From Clostridiales bacterium (GTDB lineage: Bacteria; Bacillota; Clostridia; Oscillospirales; Acutalibacteraceae): a DNA stretch of 22,326 bases. The notes below the pieces were generated by a model, which was given only the letters and a program-made list of their open reading frames with translations, was not told the DNA's origin and did no database searches. The stretch is taken from the NCBI GenBank assembly GCA_012728445.1, contig JAAYFA010000112.1, forward strand, positions 1 through 22,326. The letters are read 5' to 3'. The translations under genes and the position numbers were made by a program. Positions 17,209 through 22,326 of this stretch are shown one piece after another. Each line of letters begins with the position of its first letter. Within the stretch, counting starts at the first letter, position 1.

Positions 17209-17589
17209 ATGAGTATCTTTAAAAAAGATAAGAAAAAAGAAGAAACACCGAATTGCGGTTGCTGTTCGGGCCAATGCGGCGCCGAAACGGGGACAACCGC
17301 TGAAACAGTAGAAACAGTAGAAACAGTAGAAACGGCGGGAACAAATGAGTTTAGCATCAAAGTTTTGGGGTCCGGCTGCGCAAAATGCAACCAACTCGAA
17401 GCGGCAACAAAAGCCGCGTTAGAGCAACTGGGCTTGGACACGACGATAGAGCACGTGACCGATTTTGTAAAGATAGCAACTTATGGCGTGATGTCAACCC
17501 CCGCGCTTGTCATCAATGGAAAAGTCGTTTCCTATGGCAAGGTTCTGAAAGTAGAAGAGATTATAAAGCTTCTGCAAAAGGCAAGATGA
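17209..17589 (+). CDS. Thioredoxin-like small redox protein with Cys-rich N-terminal tail
   Basis: A 126-residue cytosolic protein. The C-terminal ~75 residues are the redox-active disulfide protein 2 (MTH895/TM0996) type of thioredoxin fold, with GSGCAKCNQLE (Cys57, Cys60), STPALVING cis-proline loop and KVLKVEEIIKLL. The N-terminal tail is unusual: a basic start, then NCGCCSGQCG (Cys16, 18, 19, 23) and an ETV repeat linker. The tail looks like a thiol-rich metal-binding segment. Members of this family are common beside DUF318 permeases and may pass a thiolated metalloid or reduce it; this role is inferred. GGAGGAAAG precedes the ATG. It is 55 bases after arsP, in the same transcript. Confidence 0.85.
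   Translation: MSIFKKDKKKEETPNCGCCSGQCGAETGTTAETVETVETVETAGTNEFSIKVLGSGCAKCNQLEAATKAALEQLGLDTTIEHVTDFVKIATYGVMSTPALVINGKVVSYGKVLKVEEIIKLLQKAR
17302..17337 (+). repeat. 9-bp tandem repeat (GAAACAGTA)
   Basis: Three exact copies plus a degenerate fourth encode ETV-ETV-ETV-ETA, the linker between the Cys-rich tail and the thioredoxin domain. Slippage could vary the linker length between strains. Confidence 0.85.
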
Positions 17590-17827
17590 CGTGACGTTGA
17601 AGTTTTCGGCAAATCGCAGGTGACACTGCGAGGGGTTGGGTATTCTCAGCAACTGCTGCAAAATTTGCGACAGTTCAAAAGCAAACAGGATAACCTGATT
17701 ACTAGCTTGCCCGGGCTTGGCGGAGTATAAGGTCTTAGTGGAATAAATGGTATTTGTGATATCCGCCCGAATAAGCAGAAAGTGCTGTACGAAAAAGAAT
17801 ACGCCATTAAGTTTTGAGTTAAATTGA
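17590..17827. other. Intergenic stretch with no recognised gene
   Basis: No start codon with a ribosome site was found here. The thioredoxin frame stays open for 46 codons beyond its TGA (17590-17727), with phrases such as VTLRGVGYSQQLLQ and LITSLPGLGGV, which may be a decayed coding tail. The minus strand is also open. It ends at a strong terminator, so it is transcribed as the 3' part of the ars transcript. Confidence 0.3.
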
Positions 17828-17859
17828 AAAAAAGCGTCCGTTTTAGCGGGCGCTTTTTT
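17828..17859. terminator. Bidirectional terminator between convergent units
   Basis: AAAAAAGCGTCCG (17828-17840) pairs with CGGGCGCTTTTTT (17847-17859), 13 bp with one G-T pair and loop TTTTAG. T-runs occur on both strands, so it can end both the ars unit and the minus-strand zinc-protein unit. Confidence 0.9.
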
Positions 17860-17866
17860 CAAATCT

Positions 17867-18070
17867 CTATTTCTTCAACTTGTTGCCGGATTTACCGTAT
17901 TTTTTCAAATAGCATTCGGGGCACATAATAAACCGCCGATACATTTCCGGGAAAGCTTTCGGGTTTGTTTTATTCTCAAAACACGTAGCACAGAAGTGCT
18001 TTTTACACTGCTGGCATTCCAGTATCGGTCTTCGCGTGGCGGGTACCCCGCAGTAATCACAGGCTCTCAT
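17867..18070 (-). CDS. Small zinc-finger protein with four CxxC motifs
   Basis: A 67-residue protein with eight cysteines in four CxxC pairs: Cys4/7, Cys19/22, Cys27/30 and Cys50/53, plus His25. This suggests two zinc sites in a treble-clef or cross-brace arrangement. The C-terminus is basic (KKYGKSGNKLKK), which would fit nucleic-acid contact. I do not recognise a named family and no enzyme motif is present. The start has an excellent GGAGGTG eight bases upstream. It lies 50 bases behind the mannosidase gene on the same strand, with a small hairpin between them, and ends at the shared terminator. Confidence 0.75.
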   Translation of the reverse strand: MRACDYCGVPATRRPILECQQCKKHFCATCFENKTNPKAFPEMYRRFIMCPECYLKKYGKSGNKLKK

Positions 18071-18092
18071 ACAAGCACCTCCAAATCAATCG

Positions 18093-18115
18093 GGTTGTTA
18101 CAAGACATAACAACC
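18093..18115 (-). terminator. Small hairpin between mannosidase and zinc-finger genes
   Basis: GGTTGTTA (18093-18100) and TAACAACC (18108-18115) form a perfect 8-bp stem just after the mannosidase stop. No T-run follows on the minus strand, so it is a weak terminator or an RNA-processing or attenuating stem. Confidence 0.4.
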
Positions 18116-18120
18116 TGTTA

Positions 18121-20949
18121 TTAAAATTCTAAACAAACACTCGCCATACTGAACGCCTCAACGCCAAAAAGTAACTGATTACCAACCGTTTGAATGGATT
18201 GTTTGCTTGGCACAGGGTTTTCATTGATATCTACAAAGTACGCTTTTTTGATAACCTTGTCAAGTTCAAACACGGCTTGTGTGTCTTCACCCTCACATTC
18301 ATACACCCTGAGTATCAGCCGGCCGCTGTCGTCTTCCGCCAGCTTGACGGCCGAAACGGCGACAGTTTCGTTTTCTTGGTATAAAAAGCCGTTGCTGAGT
18401 TCCAGCGTGCCTTCGTGCTTCGTACCGGAAAGGTAGGTGAACGGGTGGTTATAATCAAACGCCTTTTGAATGAGCGCGGCGTTTGTCTGAGCCGGGTTTT
18501 CAACCATAACCGCAAAGCCGAAACGATGCACGGCAACTTCCGGCAGGGGGTCCGGGTCATACGAACTGCGGATGAGATCAACGGCAAGGGCGTTCTCAAA
18601 CCCACGGAAGCCGTATTTGCTACCGGTGACGATCATGAATGCGCTGTTGCTTTCGCCCTTCGGCAAAGCCAGCCCCCAGCTGTTGGCAGGGACGTCGCTG
18701 TCCATGCCTTCCCTTGTGATGGTGCCAAAGGGAATGTCATATTTATAATGTTCACAGTCATATGCAAATGGCATGTAAAAGTTGAGCTGCGGCATCGGTT
18801 TGCCTATTTGTGAGGTCTCGCGCCAGTCACATTCTACATCAAAGTCGAGTTTTGAACTGTCGTGACTGAGCGTAATGGTAACATCAAGCGTTGAGCTCCT
18901 GAATGGTATAGAGTAGGAAAGCCATTGCTTTAAGGCATCCTTGCCTGCAAGCACTTCCTTCATCTTGACATCGCGGTTTAAGGGGTTGATGTTCATATAT
19001 CGCCCGACCCGCCAGGAGGTCATGCCCTCGGCATCGTCTTCGTCGATGAGCCTGAACATGGCGGAAGGCCTCTGTGGGTCTACAAGCTCTTTGCCTGTCA
19101 CCTTATCCTTAAGGGATATGATGGCGGCGTTTTGGGTGTCAAATACCACCTTCATTCGACTATTTTCAAGCGTATATTTTTTCGCCTTGTTCACCCTTGG
19201 GTCTTTTGGGAACTGCACGGGTATATCGGTGAGCTCCTTTTCCTTCAAAAAGTAGGTGCTGTAACCCAACGCCGGAACCTCAGCGTCAATGAGCAACCGC
19301 ATGTATTGATGTCCCCAGTAATTTCGGTTTTCAAACTCGCTGTGGCGATGGATATCTAAAATTTGGTATCGGACCGGGTTGCCTTCACCGTCACAGATTT
19401 CAATTCTTGATTTATCGCCCGGCCAGTCGAATATCGTCACTTCCGTCGGCTCTTTTCTGGTGCGGTCAGAGGGGTTAAAAAAGTGAAGCACTCTGTTTTT
19501 GCCTTTGCCTCTTTCCGGTTGGGATACCCCAAAGTCACGCACGGCATAACCCACGCCACCGCCTTCGGAATAGGAGTCTTTGTTGTCTTCTCCTAACTCA
19601 AGTAAGGACGACGTGTCAATTTGTGAAGCAATATTTCGGATAGCTTGGCTGATACCGGTATTGGCCACCGCCAGAATTTGTTGGAACTGCCCCATGGCAA
19701 ATTCTCTGGTTTCAATCACGCCGGAGCCCGGAAAAATATCATGAAAATGGTTGAAGAGCACCCTTTTCCATGCTTCTTTGTAGCCCAATCCCGGATAATT
19801 GCCGCCCGCGAACGCTGTGGAAACAGCGCTGAAGCTTTCCGCTTCGTTCATTTTAGCCTCACTAACGCGGTTGGCAAGCTTGATTCTGGACTGCGAAGTA
19901 TAGCAACCGGTAAAGACAAAGTTTAGTTCTCTGTCGACCAATGGCAGCTTTTCCTTCACCTTTTCCAGTTCGCTGAAATACTGCCCGAAGGTGCCAAAGC
20001 GAACCGTTGGGAAAACAGGCCAAGTATTCAGTTCCATTAGTCTTTCAATATCTCGTCTGGTCGCCCCGCCACCGTGGTTGCCCACACCGTACACTTTAAG
20101 CGCGGTTTTCATGCCATATTCGTCGCAAAATGCAGGCAGATGTGAGGCGATGTTTTCGTCAATGATGCCGTTGTACCAAAACGGGTCTCTGTGCACAAGG
20201 ATAGATTTACCCGAAGGGGACTGCCAGCGGTACAGATATTCCGTATCATTGCCTCTGCAGTGGTAGTAGTATTTTACGCCACCGTTACATAAGATTTCCG
20301 GCACATTGATGTTGTGGCCAAAGGTGTCGGGCTCAAAGTCAATGTTCAAGGAGTCGGGGTTTATGTCCAATAGTTTTGAAAGGTAGCCCTTTGTATATAG
20401 GATATGCCGTGCCAAGCTCTCGCCGTTTGGCATATTTTTATCCGTCTCTACCCAGGTGGATGCGGTGACCTCCCAACGGCCTTCCTTCACCCGTACTTTG
20501 ATTTCTTCCAGCATTTCGGGGTCATGCTCTTGCACAATCCGGTAAACGGACGCTTGAGACTGGGAAAAGGTGAACGCCGGGTACTCCTTCATCAAATTAA
20601 GCATCGTGCGAAAGGTATCGAGTGTAACCGCAACGGTCTGGTCGTACCCCCACATCCAGTTCATATCGATATGCGCATGCGCGGCGCATAGAATTGTATA
20701 ACTTTTTGCGATTTCGCTTAAGCTCAAAATCATTTTTTCCGCCTGAGTGGCCGCGTCATTGGTAAGGGTACCGTCTCGCGTAAACCTTTCGTCTAAAAAG
20801 TTCACCGCATCCGTAATAAGCGCATCAAACTTGCCGTCGTTTACCTGCGAAAGTCTAGTCGCAAAATTAAGTTGCGCGATAATCCGCTCGGCGACGGCGC
20901 CGCTGCTTTTGACTTCTAATCTGTCCAGTTTGGCGATAGTTGATGACAT
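18121..20949 (-). CDS. GH38 alpha-mannosidase (cytosolic)
   Basis: A 942-residue retaining alpha-mannosidase that removes alpha-linked mannose from imported glycans. There is no signal peptide, so it should be intracellular. The zinc-binding catalytic domain is N-terminal: HAHIDMNW (His93, Asp95), FEPDTFGHN with nucleophile Asp208, and NHFHDIFPGSG with zinc ligand His403. These correspond to HND, WxxDxFG and FHD in characterised family members. The C-terminal half is the beta-sandwich region, with FFNPSDRTRKEPTEV near its start. All key residues appear intact and the length is normal. A GGGGGG-rich ribosome site lies 8-14 bases before the ATG. No mannose transporter is adjacent. Confidence 0.94.
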   Translation of the reverse strand: MSSTIAKLDRLEVKSSGAVAERIIAQLNFATRLSQVNDGKFDALITDAVNFLDERFTRDGTLTNDAATQAEKMILSLSEIAKSYTILCAAHAHIDMNWMWGYDQTVAVTLDTFRTMLNLMKEYPAFTFSQSQASVYRIVQEHDPEMLEEIKVRVKEGRWEVTASTWVETDKNMPNGESLARHILYTKGYLSKLLDINPDSLNIDFEPDTFGHNINVPEILCNGGVKYYYHCRGNDTEYLYRWQSPSGKSILVHRDPFWYNGIIDENIASHLPAFCDEYGMKTALKVYGVGNHGGGATRRDIERLMELNTWPVFPTVRFGTFGQYFSELEKVKEKLPLVDRELNFVFTGCYTSQSRIKLANRVSEAKMNEAESFSAVSTAFAGGNYPGLGYKEAWKRVLFNHFHDIFPGSGVIETREFAMGQFQQILAVANTGISQAIRNIASQIDTSSLLELGEDNKDSYSEGGGVGYAVRDFGVSQPERGKGKNRVLHFFNPSDRTRKEPTEVTIFDWPGDKSRIEICDGEGNPVRYQILDIHRHSEFENRNYWGHQYMRLLIDAEVPALGYSTYFLKEKELTDIPVQFPKDPRVNKAKKYTLENSRMKVVFDTQNAAIISLKDKVTGKELVDPQRPSAMFRLIDEDDAEGMTSWRVGRYMNINPLNRDVKMKEVLAGKDALKQWLSYSIPFRSSTLDVTITLSHDSSKLDFDVECDWRETSQIGKPMPQLNFYMPFAYDCEHYKYDIPFGTITREGMDSDVPANSWGLALPKGESNSAFMIVTGSKYGFRGFENALAVDLIRSSYDPDPLPEVAVHRFGFAVMVENPAQTNAALIQKAFDYNHPFTYLSGTKHEGTLELSNGFLYQENETVAVSAVKLAEDDSGRLILRVYECEGEDTQAVFELDKVIKKAYFVDINENPVPSKQSIQTVGNQLLFGVEAFSMASVCLEF

Positions 20950-21089
20950 TGTTTTGTCCCCCCACCATTCATTCGGGTTGCCTGTAAATCATAACAATAA
21001 TATCACAGTCCCACTTTGCTGTCTACTGCTTGATTGCGTTGAGCACACCAAAAACTTTGCGATAAACATGATATTTAGTAGAATACCGT
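20950..21089. other. Divergent intergenic region upstream of the mannosidase gene
   Basis: The mannosidase ribosome site is near 20957-20963. No consensus -35/-10 pair stood out on the minus strand; the AT-rich stretch around 20985-21003 is the best place for one. I saw no strong repeats. Confidence 0.3.
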
Positions 21090-21117
21090 TTGATTATCTG
21101 CGAATATGATATATAAT
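21090..21117 (+). promoter_or_regulatory. Sigma-A promoter of the aldo/keto reductase gene
   Basis: TTGATT (21090-21095) and TATAAT (21112-21117) are 16 bases apart, and the -10 box ends 64 bases before the chosen start codon. Confidence 0.65.
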
Positions 21118-21181
21118 AGAGGCGAGGGAAAGCATGAGCAGGCACAACGACTTTCCCTATAACGAAAAAGGAGGCGGCACC

Positions 21182-22096
21182 ATGAAACAGATACTTGTTG
21201 GAGGATGTTTTGAGGCGTCCGAAATTGCGCTGGGTTGCTGGCGCACGGCGAAACTTGAGCCGGCACAAGCCGAAGAGCTTTTGGCAACCGCGTTGGAAGA
21301 AGGGATTAACCTTTTTGACAATGCGGACATCTACGGCGGCGGCAAGGCGGAGGAAGTCTTCGGCCAAGCCGTCAAGGCACTCGGTGTTCGAGATGAAATC
21401 CTGATTCAAAGCAAATGCGGCATCCGAAACGGACTGTTCGATTTTTCAAAATCACACATATTGGAAGCGGGTGACGGTAGCCTGAAACGCCTGGGTACGG
21501 ATTATCTTGATGTACTCTTGCTCCACCGACCGGACACGCTCATGGAGCCGGAAGAAGGGGCGGCAGCATTCGAGGTACTGCATACCGCGGGCAAGGTGAA
21601 GCACTTCGGTGTGAGCAATCAAAACCCCATGCAAATGCAGCTACTGCAAAAATATGTCCCCTATAAACTGGTGGCAAACCAGTTACAACTGAGCTTGACC
21701 AACACAAGCATGATTGACGCGGGCTTCAATGTGAATATGGAGATTAACCCTGCACTTAACCGCGACGGGAGTGTTTTGGAATACTGCCGGCTGGAGGGTA
21801 TTACGATTCAGGCGTGGTCACCCCTGCAATATGGCGTATTTGAAGGCACTTTTATTGACAATGAAGAACTGTTTGCTGTCTTTAACGCGAAGCTACAAAC
21901 CTTTGCCGATGCAAAGGGCGTAACAAAGAGCGCCATAGCATTCGCGTGGATTCTGCGGCACCCCGCAAAAATTCAGGCAATCGCCGGCACAACCGACTCG
22001 GAACATCTCAGCGAGCTTTGCCGTGCGACAAGCTTTAGCCTGAGCCGCGAGGAGTGGTATGAGTTGTACTGTGCGGCAGGCAACAAGTTGCCGTAA
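21182..22096 (+). CDS. Aldo/keto reductase
   Basis: A 304-residue NADPH-dependent carbonyl reductase with a TIM barrel. The catalytic tetrad is visible: Asp46 and Tyr51 in DNADIYGGG, Lys78 in IQSKCG and His115 in LLHRPD. Further family marks are KVKHFGVSNQNP, VANQLQLSL and AWSPLQYG; the C-terminal cofactor loop is IAGTTDSEHLSE. It resembles the YdhF-type oxidoreductase group. ATG 21182 is chosen for AAGGAGG just upstream; an in-frame ATG at 21134 with GCGAGGG is the alternative. The last ~100 bases of the gene and the sequence after it are duplicated at 22193-22326. Confidence 0.92.
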   Translation: MKQILVGGCFEASEIALGCWRTAKLEPAQAEELLATALEEGINLFDNADIYGGGKAEEVFGQAVKALGVRDEILIQSKCGIRNGLFDFSKSHILEAGDGSLKRLGTDYLDVLLLHRPDTLMEPEEGAAAFEVLHTAGKVKHFGVSNQNPMQMQLLQKYVPYKLVANQLQLSLTNTSMIDAGFNVNMEINPALNRDGSVLEYCRLEGITIQAWSPLQYGVFEGTFIDNEELFAVFNAKLQTFADAKGVTKSAIAFAWILRHPAKIQAIAGTTDSEHLSELCRATSFSLSREEWYELYCAAGNKLP

Positions 22097-22117
22097 TAGC
22101 CTTGCTATTTTAACAGG

Positions 22118-22191
22118 TAGGGCGGGGGCTTGCCCCCGCCGCCAAAACAATCTTTCACAAAGGCTTTCGGCGGGGGCAAGCCCCCGCCCTA
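22118..22191. repeat. REP/MITE-like element with 24-bp perfect inverted arms
   Basis: The left arm 22118-22141 starts TAGGGCGGGGGCTTGCCC; the right arm 22168-22191 is its exact reverse complement. They flank 26 unrelated bases. Each arm contains its own hairpin, GCGGGGGC-TT-GCCCCCGC, so the unit is like a pair of REP hairpins in opposite orientation. It begins 21 bases after the reductase stop. From memory, similar strings are widespread in clostridial genomes; no search was made. It could also end transcription of the reductase. Confidence 0.8.
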
Positions 22192-22192
22192 C

Positions 22193-22326
22193 ACTCGGAA
22201 CACCTCAGTGAACTTTGCCGCGCGACAAGCTTTAGCCTGAGCCGCGAGGAGTGGTATGAGTTGTACTGTGCGGCAGGCAACAAGTTGCCGTAATAGCCTT
22301 GCTATTTTAACAGGTAGGGCGGGGGC
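22193..22326 (+). pseudogene. Duplicated 3' fragment of the aldo/keto reductase plus start of a second REP arm
   Basis: Bases 22193-22326 repeat 21996-22129 at an offset of 197. The copy encodes the last 34 residues of the reductase (from SEHLSELC) with stop at 22291-22293, then the same 3' region and the first 12 bases of another REP arm at the window edge. Four differences lie within the first ~29 bases, all in third codon positions and all silent (CAT/CAC, AGC/AGT, GAG/GAA, CGT/CGC). The remaining 105 bases are identical. The fragment has no start and is not expressed as a gene. Confidence 0.85.

Noticed and set aside
17494..17862. 122-codon minus-strand open frame opposite the redox gene
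   Set aside because: It overlaps the conserved thioredoxin domain and the terminator, has no ribosome site and shows no domain.

Overview
The window reads as a chromosomal segment of a low-to-moderate GC, Gram-positive-type anaerobe, most likely a Clostridia (Oscillospiraceae-like) gut, rumen or digester organism. This is inferred from the strong AGGAGG-type ribosome binding sites, canonical sigma-A promoters, a glycyl radical enzyme, a secreted GH10 xylanase, a cytosolic GH38 mannosidase and a family I.5-like lipase. No taxonomic marker settles it. The sequence could be an assembled metagenome contig.

Layout. Bases 1-5308 form an AT-richer block, all on the plus strand: the tail of an unknown gene, a membrane diguanylate cyclase translationally coupled to it, a tiny membrane protein, exodeoxyribonuclease III, a flavodoxin-like protein, a DUF3788 protein, an MFS exporter and a stand-alone purC with its own perfect promoter. 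A 16-bp stem hairpin (5316-5352) marks a visible change to GC-richer sequence. Next come a YyaL/DUF255 thioredoxin-domain protein and a six-helix membrane protein, then an intact IS30-family element (about 8235-9504) and a tRNA-Arg(CCG) with its own promoter and terminator.

Bases 9745-15622 hold a plus-strand group that starts at a consensus promoter: secreted xylanase, glycyl radical enzyme (no activating enzyme in view), zinc alcohol dehydrogenase and secreted zinc lipase. These suggest polymer breakdown linked to fermentative redox chemistry, but the substrate of the radical enzyme is unknown. Bases 15659-17589 are an arsenic-type cassette: an ArsR repressor with a perfect promoter, an ArsP/DUF318 permease and a small Cys-rich thioredoxin-like protein. 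The same inverted-repeat operator (ATCAAA-N4-TTTGAT) lies in front of both arsR and the permease. A bidirectional terminator separates this cassette from a convergent minus-strand pair, a four-CxxC zinc-binding protein and a GH38 alpha-mannosidase. A divergent aldo/keto reductase follows.

The right edge holds the most unusual DNA. A REP/MITE-like element with 24-bp perfect inverted arms is followed by a second copy of the last part of the reductase gene. The copy differs at four positions near its start, all synonymous, and is then identical to the window end. No clear new defence or mobile system was found. The best leads are this duplicated gene tail with its REP element, the activase-less radical enzyme with its alcohol dehydrogenase, and the two-operator ArsR circuit.
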